A stretch of 30,476 nt of DNA from Priapulus caudatus (taxonomy: Eukaryota; Priapulida; Priapulimorpha; Priapulimorphida; Priapulidae), in contig NW_014577180.1 in NCBI RefSeq assembly GCF_000485595.1, forward strand, positions 579,096-609,571, read 5' to 3'. The notes beneath the pieces were generated by a model. That model made no database searches, was not told where the DNA came from, and saw only the letters and a program-made list of their open reading frames with translations. The translations under genes and the position numbers were made by a program. Positions 1-11,146 of this stretch are shown one piece after another (within the stretch, counting starts at the first letter, position 1; the number at the start of each line of letters is the position of its first letter).

Positions 1-731
1 CAGACTACGTCCTACCCCAATTTCACAGTGACCCTCTAATCTGTAACCTAACCACGTTTACCATTCTCTCTAATACATCAATGTAGCAATGACGCTCTGT
101 CTAGCTAGCCATGTCACACGTGTAAAACAGATGTTACAATAGCAATAGTCACATGGGGCCTTAATATGTAATATATAAGAATATGTAATATATATATGTA
201 CGTTGATATGTAAAGTCAATCAAGTAAACGATTCATTTACACTTTAGATGTGTGATTATACTATATGTTTGCCGCGGACCAAGGTAGTAGAGAGTAAATG
301 CGAGATCGGGAGTGAGAGATAAAGTGATGAGGAAAAGAGATCGGGGCCCGCACGAGAGGGAGAAGAAGAGGGTTAGTAATCGACATATAGCACGTAAACG
401 AAGATAAAATGAGCAGGGTGAGTTGGTGATTCACATGCAGGGATAAAAATAGGGGAGAAGAAGAGCGACGCTAGGGCGAGGGAGAGGCGGTAATAATAGT
501 AGTGTAACACAAGTACATTTCTAGAGTGTTCGCTGGTGGTTTAGCTCACGATGTCAGAGGCACGACCCCAAAAGCAATCTATAGTGGCAGTCATAGAAGT
601 AGGATGCAGAAACGGTAACTCTTTATTACATAGTTTATGTGGACAATTTGGTAATGAAAACAAACACATATATCATGAATTTATATGATTTCGGTATAAC
701 ACATACTCGGTGTAACTCACGTGATATAGTC

Positions 732-1327
732 CAGGGGCCGGTTTTCAGAAACAAAATATCTGTCTTAACATTAGTCTTTACATTAACTTTGACTCGTAAA
801 CCCTTGACAGAAACATCGTTAAGTTACGAAGATGAAAAATCCTAGAAAACTTCCTCTTAACAGTACGAGATCCTAGACCCTCTGGTAACTTTAAAACCAA
901 ATGAAGATAACGTAGTTATACGACGAATTGCATCTATAGAGATATTATATTTGATATAGATTAGTAAACCATGTTTTTTTCATAAGAAACACGTCAGAAA
1001 CATTACACGTCGCAAACATTTACCAATCGTTTAACAAAACCATCAAAACATATAGAGACATTAGTATATAACTAGTGGAACTAGTATATTATGTCGATGA
1101 CCAAAAAATACATTTACAAGTGGCGATTCTAGTTTTGGATTGTTTGATGAGTCATGACTCTCGTGAATTGCCTTTCTGTGCAGAATAATGTCTTGCAGTG
1201 GAGAACAACTTGCTCATGGCGTTTTGCATACATTTTTGTCATGCACAACAAATGTATATGAATCTGAGTTTTGTGATAGATTCTCATCGAATCTGCAGCA
1301 TTGAAACGTTTCTGACAACAGGCCCTA
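732..1327. mobile_element. Nested MITE-like element in repeat copy A
   Basis: The left end reads CAGGGGCCGGTTTTCAGAAA. The right end, read on the other strand, begins TAGGGCCTGTTGTCAGAAAC. These are imperfect terminal inverted repeats about 596 bp apart. The left end closely resembles the terminus of the element at 14580-15236, which suggests one related family. There is no coding capacity inside. Flanking the element, at 590-630 and 1395-1435, are similar motifs (ATAGAAGTAG, then GTAGAAACGG or GCAGAAACGG). These could be an old internal duplication. No clean target-site duplication is visible. Confidence 0.5.
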
Positions 1328-1784
1328 GGTGCGTACTCGGCTACGTTTTAATATAATGAGAGAGAGAGAAAATGCGAAGATCATAATTACCTATAGAAGT
1401 AGTCGCAGAATTAGAATGTAGAAACGGTGACTATTTAAGCGTTGTCACGTGCGCTATATATATATATAACTACCGCAAGGGTTGGTAAGAACGGGTATTC
1501 TTTCCCTTTTTATTATGGCTTGGTCCGAAGGTTTTTCAAGGCTGGAGCCAACAACTCTTGTTGTTCTCCGCGCCGGGTTTAACCAGACGCACGCGCTGTC
1601 ATCGCTGCTACCAATCTGTGCTACCATCTTAGCTATCGACTGCTACAGGAACCAATAAAACAGTTCGTAGTTTGCCCAGGGGTTGTGTGACGTCACAGGT
1701 CACCGGGTCATTTATGACAAAAATCGATGAAATGTCGAGTGCGGCGTGCGCTCTCGGTTCAGCACATATGTACATGTATTCTGT

Positions 1785-1973
1785 GTACGTGTACACGCAC
1801 GCATGTGTACGTGCACACACACGCGCGCACGCACGCACGCACCTGTACGTGCACAGGCACGCACCTGAACGTGCACACTCACGCACGCACACGTGCATAC
1901 GCACGCACGCACGCACGTGTACGTGCACACGCACGCACGAACACGTGCACACGCACGCACGATCACGTGCACA

Positions 1974-2004
<31 letters not shown>

Positions 2005-2063
2005 TTGCTCGCACGCACGTGTACGTGCACACGCACGCACGCACGCACGCACGTGTACGTGCA
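1785..2063. repeat. Alternating pyrimidine-purine array (CACG/GTGCAC type), copy A
   Basis: About 280 bp are built from CACGCACG runs and a recurring quasi-palindromic block, CACGTGTACGTGCACACG, with a loose period of about 32 nt. Nearly every dinucleotide is pyrimidine-purine, the sequence class most prone to the Z-DNA conformation. All frames on both strands stay open and give Thr-His-Ala-Arg or Cys-Val-Arg-Ala repeats. This is a by-product of the repeat and not coding evidence. Confidence 0.9.
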
Positions 2064-4337
2064 CATGCAACTAACAATGCAGGTAGTAAATCCAACAAGA
2101 GAACTACTAGGTACCGTGTTCCCTGAATTACCTCGTTATCACTGTACGACTGTGTGTTCGCACGTTATTACTGTGTGTGCACACGTTATTACTGTGTGTT
2201 CGATCATGTACGATCCAATGAATCAGATGGCGCCATTGGCTGGGTCTGTTGAAGACGATTATAGCTTTATGTTAATTTTGTGTGTACTGTAGATTCAATT
2301 CAGCAGCGGATGTAATAATTATGATGTACCGCGCTCTCTGCTGTGCTGAAAATTGCAATTCCATGACACCGTGCATCATATATGCTGCGTGAGACGGTGT
2401 AAGCTGCTAACGTACTCTAATACGCAACTAATACATACGTGTGATAGTCTACGCCTGAACTCTTGCGAGTACTAGAAAGCTTACAAAAGCATAGCGGATA
2501 TAAAAACTGGTGCACACAGGACAGCACGCCATATGATCCATCATGTGAATAAATCTTTACGACAGAAATTGCCATATATTCTATGACACGAGTGTTCGCA
2601 TACATCTATGCTTCTTGCTACTACGTGATGCTGTTTGACTTGGTTGACTTAAATGCTTAATGACTTAATCTTAACACGCATGCGTGAGATTTCACACGGT
2701 ATATTGGTGTAATATACAGGATTAACATATACGAGCTATATAGAAACCAATAGTATCAATAGTATCAATTAATTTAGATTACGTAAACAATTTTGTTGCG
2801 AATTGTTTAAATATCACTCTATATAAAATATGCTACGTAAACTCTACGATTGGTGTCTTAGCCCGTAGAGTTTTCAGAAAAAATGTAGCACTTTTGTCGC
2901 AAATACTTGATTAAATGTTTAATCGAATTTCTAACTGTATGATTCGCTTCTTGCGTTTTTGACTTGATATTTTGAACATGAAATCTAAGCTAATCGCTCA
3001 GCAGGAAATGTATCTCAATATCACAAAACTGAAGATATTGATATAAAATCCCGTAGAAAAGCTGTGCATATCAAAACTTCTGTATCCGAAATTCATGGAA
3101 TGAGAAATAAACATTTCATATTTATGAAACATATTTATTTCATCTGTAACATAACTTCGTTAATTTTGCAAATATAGGTAGCACCCGATCATGCAAAATG
3201 TTTGTAAAACAGTGATTCGCCGCTGTAATTGCATGTAAAAAGGCGTTTATTGTAGGGCAGCAAATAAATTTATGTACACGCGCAATTCACTGCCGTTCAT
3301 ACAATTTTTCCCCGGTAATAACGTTCGCATACACACACGCACGCACACACGCACACGCACACGCACATGTAAACAGACTCACATGCGCGTGCGCATACAT
3401 ATTACACACATTACTGTATGTTATCGTCGGTGTGGCTTCTCTGTCGTTTCTCTGCATTGGTGTCTGTAACGCATGACGATAAATCCGCTTAGTATCGTTC
3501 GCACAATTTAGACAATTTATAATGTTTTCGGATACTAAATGGTGTTCACTCTTTTGAACTGTGACATCAAATACGATTAAGTACTATTAAAAGAGTTACT
3601 TAAAATGCCGTTAAAGGTGCCGTTTAAATGCGGCTGTGGAAGTAAAATGAGTAGCATACATGGCGAGTGGCTATAACGTCAACACAAATAGTAGACACCA
3701 ACGCTGTCTATCTGCTAGTCGGTGTCATAACAACACGTTAGAGAGATCTATGTGTGAGGCATGCATAAGAATAACATACACCAGAAATAGACGCATATAG
3801 GCGGTAGAAAATTTGCTGTTAGGGAACACAAATAGTTTAATACGCACTAGTAAGCGGAAGCAAGTGCTGAGTCGGAATTTGGTAGAAAATGGGAGGCGTT
3901 TACTCAGGGTCTGGTACGAAATGTTTTGATTTGATTGATCCTCACGCAGTTATGTTGTGTGTTCTGACAAGTACATTGAATAGAATACTGTCAGATTCTC
4001 TTATTTATGTCTACAAAACGACCGCCTCATGCAGATGTTGATTCAAGCACATAATTCTAGTGTTCAACTTCAAAGCACCCAAGAAAAACAATCCTTTATT
4101 AAAAGTACTAGTTATTCTATTTTTTGCCGGTGTGAATTTGACAAAATTTCTATTCCACCGTCGCTTCCCATTGAAATACATATGGTTTAAAGAGTAAAGA
4201 ACAGCTGTTAGTAGAAAGTGGCTGAGGCCATATAACAACTATGCACTGAACCAGGCGCTAAAATTAAACGCGTCTGTGAAGGCTCCGCGTGATTTACAAG
4301 CCGATGTCGCCTAAACTGGGTCAGCGTAGAATTTCGT
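2064..4337. other. AT-rich intergenic DNA, no gene seen
   Basis: I see no supported gene here. The only clear structure is a short (CACACG)-type microsatellite at about 3327-3396, a smaller relative of the arrays that end the dispersed repeats. Small open frames at 3272-3469 (+) and 4011-4238 (-) have no recognisable domain or codon signature. Confidence 0.6.
3327..3396. repeat. Short CACACG-type microsatellite
   Basis: About 70 bp of ACACGCACGCAC-like repeats, followed by ACATGCGCGTGCGCAT, again mostly alternating pyrimidine-purine. It is much shorter than the arrays at 1785 and 9793 and lacks their TGTACGTGCA block. Confidence 0.7.
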
Positions 4338-4386
4338 AAAGTACATTAAAAGTACAGTAAAAGTAGACAGAAACATTGAGCCGGGC

Positions 4387-4430
4387 TAAATAAAAGCGGG
4401 GCTCATGACACCGCACCGATTCAGTTCGTG
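4387..4430 (+). promoter_or_regulatory. Relic core promoter of the channel pseudogene (TATA-like plus Inr-like)
   Basis: TAAATAAAAG at 4387-4396 is followed, with the A at 4423, by TTCAGTT, an Inr-like motif. The spacing is about 30 nt from the centre of the TATA-like box. The same two motifs at the same spacing occur upstream of the intact channel gene (17841-17881). The promoter was therefore copied with the gene, which argues against an origin from a processed mRNA. Homology upstream extends to about 4338. Confidence 0.4.
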
Positions 4431-4506
4431 TGTGCTGCGATAGCAGTTGCTAGGCTCAGCAGCGCTCCGCATCTGCGAGGCACACACATGCCCCGGCCCG
4501 GCAGCA

Positions 4507-5736
4507 ATGTCGATTCTCCTGCACGCCGTGAACTTTGTGCTCATTGTTAGATTTCTACCGTCATCGTCGCAATCGCTGCAGACATCTCGTAGATCGCCGG
4601 CGGATCTGCTGGGCAGCCTGAAGGAATGGTACGACATGAGGATCCGGCCCGACGACGATGCTGGCCCAGTCATCGTCACCGTCGACATGTACATCCGAGC
4701 GCTCTATAACATAGACCGTGCGCAGCATGAGCTTTGATGCGCGACTTCACTCTGCGACAGACGTGGTCTGACCAAGACTCAGCATTTCAACGGACGCCAC
4801 CCGGACCCGGAAAGTATATAGGAGCGCCAAAAATTCGCGACAGTATTTGGAAGCCTGATCTATTCTTTGTTAATTCAAGACACGCCACCTTCCTGCTGTG
4901 ACGAGCCGAACACATTAGTTCGCATTTATCGAATGGAACCGTGGTGCTTCACCAGCGAATTACGTCAACGTTCTTCTGTCACGATGAATTTGTTCACTTT
5001 CCGTTCGATCAACAGAATGTTCCATTAAACTCGCAAGCTTCGGTTATAGCTAGAAGAACTACAGTTCGCCTGAAGGAAGAGACCCTGTCACGGTCACACA
5101 GGTATCGAACTGCCACAGTTTCAGCTAGCCAAAGGAGAGAATGCCTTTCCGGTGGAGGTTATTACGAAGCATCATTACACAGGAACTATAGCGAACTGCT
5201 AGTACATTTCACGATGAATCGTGACTACGAGTATCACGTCGTGCAGAATCTGATGGCCGTGTGTATTCTGGTAATTTGCTCCTGGATTCCTTCTGGTTAC
5301 ACGTACAAGCAGCAGCCGGCAAGAGTGGCTCTCGTGTTACGACGTTCTAGCGATAACACACAGAGCGCCGCGGTGCGTTACAACCTCCTCCCGTCTCTAT
5401 CTAAAAGCATTGACGTTTGGTTCATGCGTGCAACATTATTCATATTCCTGTCACTGCTGGAGTTTGCGCTGGTAAACTACCTCACCAGAAGGTCGGAAAG
5501 TTGACAAAGGCATTGAGGCACCCGAGCCGTCAAGAACAGGAAACAAATGACACGGCTAAGACTGGCGCGTCCTTCAAACTGAAGCGTCAATTGACACGGC
5601 TTTCTATCTTAACAGATGAGGAACATCGCAAAGCAAAGTACGTCGACATTGTCGCTCGCGGCTGTTCCCCGTCGCCTTCTGCTTCTTCCTCATCATATTC
5701 TGGTCGATTTACAGTGCATCTAGTATGAATCTGTAG
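4507..5736 (+). pseudogene. Broken copy of a Cys-loop anion-channel subunit gene
   Basis: This region aligns from start to stop with the intact channel gene at 16513-17760 (- strand), at roughly 90% nucleotide identity by eye. The start region (ATG at 4507, MSILLHAVN) and a terminal TAG at 5734-5736 are still present. The frame is broken many times. An extra C near 4715 shifts the frame just after the YNID segment. Single-base indels follow through 4790-4930. One base is lost at the second cysteine of the Cys-loop (near 5020). Further shifts wreck the M1 and M2 segments (5280-5370), and another lies after M3 near 5490. Recognisable islands include FPFDQQ, NRDYEYHVVQ, PARVAL and FLSLLEFALVNY. 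Like its parent copy it has no introns. It is inverted relative to the intact gene, 11 kb away. I infer a non-functional duplicate. Sequencing errors cannot account for so many breaks unless the assembly here is very poor. Confidence 0.9.
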
Positions 5737-7137
5737 GTAACGAAAACTCATACCAAAATAATGAGGGCAGCTGATTTTGCGTTGAAACATTGACCGTTGC
5801 AATCAAGGTCGTATAGAACTCTCTTGTCACCAGTGTTTGAAATAGTACCACGTCCGCCAGTCCGGCACTGGTAATTTTGCATTAATACGAATTTTACTAT
5901 AGGTATACAGCAGAAATATTTTTTTTTCGAAATTAAAACTGGCTGAGATTTTATACCTATTTCTAAGACTGCAATGTCGGTTGTGAGTTAAGGATACTCT
6001 CCACCGTTGTGCATGAAATTTATCGATTTTTCGTTTTCAACTTTATTCGATGGCTAACACTATGTCCCACCTGTGTACATGCTTATTTCTCCATATAACG
6101 TTATTATATAAAATTTATTAGTTATGCCTCTTTATTCGCTAAAATTTTCTATTTTTCACACAACTTGATTTTAAGCAGTTTTTCGAGTTTCTTCGTAAAT
6201 TGTATAATTAAGAAAATCCTGACGCGCTATTTGGTCCATTTGTGCTTAACATGTGGCAAAATTTGTATCCTCACCTTTCTGGTAGTTGAGAAATATCCAA
6301 TACCATTTTTACATAAAAATTCAAAATTTGTGTGGTAACATAATTAGGTGCTGGAAATTTCATGAAATTTTTTTGCTTGAGCATAGAGATATATCTCTTC
6401 TATAAATAAACACTGGATTGATTCGATTCATTCGCCAATAAACGTTTAATCTCACTAGAGCAATACCCGTGCACAACGTGGAGAGTATTATAAGTGGTCT
6501 ATCAATATGTGTGTTAGACTAAACAACGGGCAGTTGTCGTGTTCTATAGATATTCATTATGGCATAACGGCGTTTGAATTATAAACGATGTGTTCAGTAA
6601 ATCACAAAGACCTTTATTGTCTGAGTGCGTACGCTACTTACGTGTTAAATGATAGTAACCTTGTGCTCAGTCATGCGTTTATGTCATTCATAATTGACTA
6701 GCCTTCGCTACGATATAGTGATTTTGCTTAGTTTTAATGTTTAGATATATTTGTTTCAATAGGTATATTTAAACTAGATACTGATATTCCCGTGTGCAGT
6801 TTCTGCCTGGATAATTCTTACGCCTGGTGTTACATACATAGACTCTCACAACGCTGTGCAATTTATGTACTAGACAATCGTTACCTTCGCCAGTACGGAG
6901 AATAATGCAGGAGCCGTTGAAGCGTTAATCATGTAACCAGTTTAATGCGCGTATGCCGTCACATGGCTGTCCTTAGCACGGTAATTCGTTCTGTATTGAC
7001 ATGTGCTGGTTTTTGACTCCACACTATGTATTGTCTGCAATGAAGCTGGTTATAAGCGTGGTGGGATATATCTACGAAAGCTACATCTTCGTCAAGACGT
7101 AGCCTAGGAGGAATATATTCCGAGTAACCTACCAAAC
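5737..7137. other. AT-rich intergenic DNA, no gene seen
   Basis: The homology to the channel gene stops around the stop codon, and nothing recognisable follows. The stretch is AT-rich with short poly-T and poly-A runs. I see no open frame of note, RNA gene or repeat. Confidence 0.55.
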
Positions 7138-7326
7138 CGACTGACGCGACCGACGACCGACCGACCGACCGACCGACGCGACCGACCGACCGACCGACGC
7201 GACCGACCGACGACGACCGACGACCGACCGACCGACGCGACCGACCGACCGACCGACCGACGACCGAACGCGACCGACCGACCGACCGACGCCGACCGAC
7301 CGACCGACGACCGACCGACCGAACTG
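7138..7326. repeat. GACC/CGAC tetranucleotide microsatellite
   Basis: About 190 bp of (CCGA) units, interrupted at intervals by CGCGAC and CGACGAC variants. An open frame on the - strand across it (7129-7413) yields Gly-Arg-Ser-Val repeats and is explained by the repeat. It is GC-rich in an AT-rich setting. Confidence 0.9.
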
Positions 7327-8098
7327 ACGGTTACAGTTATGCGGAAGATGGATTGGCGCGGTAGAATTTGCGTAGCATTGGTATTGAGTCTCGTGGAAGC
7401 GCGTATTTGTCATATTGTTCGATATATAGTCGTTTCTAGTCTGTAATAAAGGTCACCTGCTGGCCATCTAGATATCTACCGCGTGATTTGTGCTTTGCAT
7501 CTGGGGTGTTTTCTTTCAGTTCTCATATGCGCATACCACACTGGGTGCGAGATGAGAGCAGTTCACAGAACCCAGCCACAGACCTGGGTTGATGCGGCTC
7601 ATTGTTTGCGCATGCCGCACACATGGGTGAGAAATATTGCAACACGTCGTTAATAGTTAGTTTTTGTGCTACTATGTGATTATAGCCTGAGTGTCCTGCA
7701 ACAGTAGGCAGTTTCCGTAAAACGTTTAGATCGAGAAACTTGCAACGATTCCGTTTAAGGCGAATAATAACCTCCTCCAGCGCCCTGAATCTGTATACAA
7801 TTTCGTCGTAGCTTTATGTTTAGTAGTTCAGAGAATTAATTGCGTCTGTAAATAGACGTAACCAATATGCCAAACGAACACAGTGCAATACATTCTAAAT
7901 GAGCTGTTAATATCCCTATAAAACAATAACTTTCACGTGCTCTCATCGGTTGCTAACGAGCAATCCTGGTGTTTGAAAGGCACGGTGTTAATTGTGATTC
8001 GTATAGTGCTATTTACGATGCTTACGCGTTTAACAAACTATTCTAGGTCCAGTGAATGTTTCTACTAATCAATTTGGCTATGCGCCGCATTCTGTCGC
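7327..8098. other. Intergenic DNA, no gene seen
   Basis: No gene is supported. A short direct repeat is visible: TGCGCATACCACACTGGGTG near 7529 and a close relative, TGCGCATGCCGCACACATGG, near 7600. They are about 72 bp apart, with similar GAGA-type flanks. Confidence 0.5.
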
Positions 8099-8128
8099 AT
8101 AGCAATAGTCAGGTGGGCCCTTAATATG

Positions 8129-8162
<34 letters not shown>

Positions 8163-8743
8163 GGTATATAACAGATATACAGATATATGTGCGTTGATAT
8201 GTAAAGTCAATCAAGTAAACGATTGATTTACACTTTAGATGTGTGATTATACTATATGTTTGCCACGGACCAAGGTAGTAGAGAGTAAATGCGAGATCGG
8301 GAGTGAGAGATAAAGTGATGGGGAAAATAGATCGGGGGCCCGAGCGAGAGGGAGAAGAAGAGGGTTGGTGATCGACATATAGCACGTAAACGAAGAAATG
8401 AGCAGGGTGAATTGGTGATTCACATGCAGGGATAAAAATAGGAGAGAAGAAGAGCGACGCTAGGGCGAGGGAGAGGCGGTAATAATAGTAGTGTAACACA
8501 ATAGGAGTATTCAGAGCAGGGTAGTGTTATTGTTGTATTCTCTTCTAGAGTGTTCGCTCAACATGTCAGAGGCACGACCCCAAAAGCAATCTATAGTGGC
8601 AGCCATAGAAGTAGGATGTGGAAACGGTAACTATTTATTACATAGTTCATGTGGACAATTTGGTTATGAAAACAAACACATATATCCTGATTTCATATGA
8701 TCTTGGTATAACACATACTCGGTGTAACTCACGTGATATAGTC

Positions 8744-9348
8744 CAGGGGCCGGTTTTCAGAAACAAAATATCAGTCTTAACATTAGTCTTTACATTAACT
8801 TTGACTCGTAAACCCTTTACAGAAACATCGTTAAGTTACGAGAATGAAAAATCCTAGAAAACTTCCTCTTAACAGTACGAGATCCTAGACCCTCTGGTAA
8901 CTTTAAAACCAAATGAAGATAACGTAGTTACACGACGAATTGCATCTATAGAGATATTATATTTGATATAGATTAGTAAACTCTGTTTTTTTCATAAGAA
9001 ACACGTCAGAAACACTACACGTCGCAAACATTTACCAATCGTTTACCAAAACCATCGAAACATATAGAGACACGTACTAGTATATATATGAACTAGTGGA
9101 ACTAGTATATTATGTCGATGACCAAAACACACATTAACAATTGGCGATTCTTGTTTTGGACTGTTTGATGAGTCATGACTCTCGTGAATTGCCTTTCTGT
9201 GCAGAATAATGTCTTGCAGTGGAGAACAACTTGCTCATGGCGTTTTGCATACATTTCTGTCATGCACAACAAATGTATATGAATCTGAGTTTTGTGATAG
9301 ATTCTTATCGAATCTGCAGCATTGAAACGTTTCTGACAACAGGCCCTA
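8744..9348. mobile_element. Nested MITE-like element in repeat copy B
   Basis: Counterpart of 732-1327, with the same CAGGGGCCGGTTTTCAGAAA left end and a right end of CGTTTCTGACAACAGGCCCT. The two nested copies are nearly the same length. The nested element was therefore already in place when the larger unit was duplicated. Confidence 0.5.
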
Positions 9349-9792
9349 CGTGCGTACTCGGCTACGTTTTAATATAATGAGAGAGAGAAAAAATGCGAAA
9401 ATCATAATTACCTATAGAAGTAGTCACTGAATTAGAATGTAGAAACGGTGACTATTTAAGCGTTGTCTAGTGCGCTATATATAACTACCGCGAGGGTTGG
9501 TAAGAACGCGAATTCTTTCCCTTTTTATTATGGCTTGGACCGAAGGTTTTTCAAGGCTGGAGCCAACAACTCTTGTTGTTCTCCGCGCCGGGTTCAACCA
9601 GACGCACGCGCTGTCATCGCGGCTACCAATCTTTGCTACCATCTTAGCTATCAACTGCTACAGGAACCAATAAAACAGTTTGTAGTGTGCCCAGGGGTTG
9701 TGTGACGTCACATGTCACCGGGTCATTTGTGACAAAAATCGATGAAATCTCGAGTGTAGCGTGCGCTCTCGGTTCAGCACATATGTACATGT

Positions 9793-10006
9793 ATTCTGTG
9801 TACGTGTACACGCACGCACGTGAACGTGCACACTCACGCACGCACACGTGCATACGCACGCACGCACGAACACGTGCATACGAACGCACGCACGCACACA
9901 CGTGTACGTGCACATGCACGCACGCACGTGTACGTGCACACGCACGCACGCACGCACGAACGTGTACGTGCACACGCACGCACGCACGTATACGTTCACA
10001 CGCGAA
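9793..10006. repeat. Alternating pyrimidine-purine array (CACG/GTGCAC type), copy B
   Basis: About 210 bp of CACGCACG runs with ACGTGTACGTGCACACG blocks, equivalent to 1785-2063 but shorter. The open frames across it on both strands are repeat artefacts. It is bracketed by inverted motifs: GGTCATTTGTGACAAAA at about 9721-9737 and its complement at about 10072-10088. Confidence 0.9.
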
Positions 10007-10088
10007 GACTGTAGCATTGCAACGACACAGATGCATGCGTATGTGTACTGTACGGTTGAAATACGAAATATTTTGTCACAAATGACCT

Positions 10089-10455
10089 GACCCGGAAGGA
10101 TATGTGGCTAAGTTCGCGCATGCGCAGACTGTAACTACGAACTGGCTTATTGGATATACAAACACATGGATTGCTGACTCCCTCGCACATCCGGTGGATG
10201 CGGCGTTTGTAGGGGTCGTTGCAGAAGCAGGTAGTCGCCACTTCCGGCATGTAGTGTGTCAATGTCTTCTTCTATGCAGTGCTGGCAGTTTTACTCTCGA
10301 GACTCATAACACCATACTTTTCGGTTATATGTTTTGCTTTAGCCTAGTCATTGACCGTGCTAGAATTAGCTCAAGGCATTTTGAGGAAAGCTGCCTTCGT
10401 CAGGTATGGCTAAGTCTTTTTGTAGTTTATATTAGTTAATTATTCGTTTATGCCG
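10089..10455. other. Unassigned DNA with ETS- and NRF1-like motifs
   Basis: CCGGAAG near 10092, the palindrome GCGCATGCGC at 10116-10125 (an NRF1-type site) and CACTTCCGG near 10229 lie within 150 bp. An open frame of about 110 codons (10104-10439, +) begins at GTG and has no recognisable domain. I do not call it a gene. The motif cluster is only suggestive of a TATA-less promoter. Confidence 0.3.
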
Positions 10456-10925
10456 CTTTCACACTGGGGTTTATCACGCTTCAGGTCCGGACCTGAAGCG
10501 GGATAAACCCCAGTATGAAAGGTCGAAACACCCTTAGCCCGAGCTAAAGTTATCCCGCTCTAGGGGGTGGTCAGGTCCGCTTCAGACCTGAGCTAACGTC
10601 AGTATGAAAAGGTATCTGGACTTTAGCTCGCTCTAAATTCCCCCCCCCACAAACCTCCCCATTACCCCATTCATACTGGGAGTTATCCCGCTTCAGGTCC
10701 GGACCTGAAGCGGGATAAACCCCAGTATGAAAGGTCGAAAAACACTTAGCCCGAGCTAAAGTTATTCACCTCAGGAGTGGTTCAGGTCCGCTTCAGACCC
10801 GAGCTAACGTCAGTATGAAACGACTTATCCCGAGCTAAAGTTATCCCGCTTCAGAAGCGGGCTAAAGTCGTGCGCGGTATGAAACGACTTATCCCGAGCT
10901 AAAGTTATCCCGCTTCAGAAGTGTA
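10456..10925. repeat. Palindromic repeat cassette (two 60-66 bp palindromes plus derived units)
   Basis: The first palindrome spans 10456-10521, centred between 10488 and 10489, with two mismatches in 33-bp arms. The second spans 10670-10731, centred between 10700 and 10701, 212 bp away. Its centre carries the same sequence, CTTCAGGTCCGGACCTGAAG. Between and after them are units with GAGCTAAAGTTATCCCGC and CAGTATGAAA. One roughly 64-bp unit is repeated near 10813 and 10877. CAGTATGAAA-type ends recur. A run of nine C lies at about 10641-10649. There is no coding capacity. This is probably a foldback or MITE-derived array. Confidence 0.85.
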
Positions 10926-11085
10926 TGTCATCCAACCCCACTAGACGATATATGTTTATGACGGTTCCAAGTCCAAATGGAAAAGGGATTTTAAATCTAG
11001 GAAGCCTTCTTACGAAATATATACCACAAAAAAGTGTTGAGGTTGCGAAGCCACTTGCTCAGAAGGAACCTGTACGTAGGATGGG

Positions 11086-11146
11086 TTAATATATCCAGGA
11101 GTGTATAATAATAGACATCTATTATTATACACTCCTGATATATTAA
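11086..11146. repeat. Near-perfect hairpin with 28-bp stem
   Basis: The left arm (11086-11114) and right arm (11119-11146) are complementary except for one extra C in the left arm. The loop is ACAT. The stem contains CAGGAGTGTATAATAATAG. It shares its CAGGAGTNTAT core and CTCCTGATAT right flank with the perfect palindrome at 23177-23210. Confidence 0.85.

Larger units (their letters stand above)
139..2063 (+). repeat. Dispersed repeat, copy A (about 1.9 kb)
   Basis: This segment matches 8099-10006 in the same orientation, at roughly 95% identity by eye over the stretches I compared. Both copies start at the shared motif ATAGCAATAGTCA and end inside an alternating CACG-type array. In order, each holds an AT-rich start, a purine-rich stretch, a nested inverted-repeat element, a roughly 400-bp unique part ending in a TGACGTCAC-like motif region, and the array. 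Copy A has a shorter (TA) tract and differs from copy B near 510-550, where copy B carries extra sequence. No reverse transcriptase, transposase or long terminal repeat is visible. It is therefore probably a non-autonomous mobile element or a segmental duplication. Short reading frames inside it are not conserved in a way that suggests coding. Confidence 0.85.
8099..10006 (+). repeat. Dispersed repeat, copy B (about 1.9 kb)
   Basis: Direct copy of 139-2063, starting at the same ATAGCAATAGTCA motif. Relative to copy A it has a longer (TA) run (about 8130-8159) and extra sequence near 8503-8560. Its terminal array is shorter and differently arranged. It lies 7960 bp downstream of copy A. The pseudogene copy of the channel lies between the two repeats. 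Confidence 0.85.

Noticed and set aside
1629-2292. Long overlapping open frames on both strands over the CACG array (also 9644-10090)
   Set aside because: All frames are open because the repeat lacks stop codons. The products are simple Thr-His-Ala-Arg or Cys-Val-Arg-Ala repeats.
7129-7413. Open frame on the - strand with Gly-Arg-Ser-Val repeats
   Set aside because: Entirely explained by the CCGA microsatellite.
10104-10439. 110-codon open frame after the ETS/NRF1-like cluster
   Set aside because: It starts at GTG, has no domain and shows no exon-like signals that I trust.
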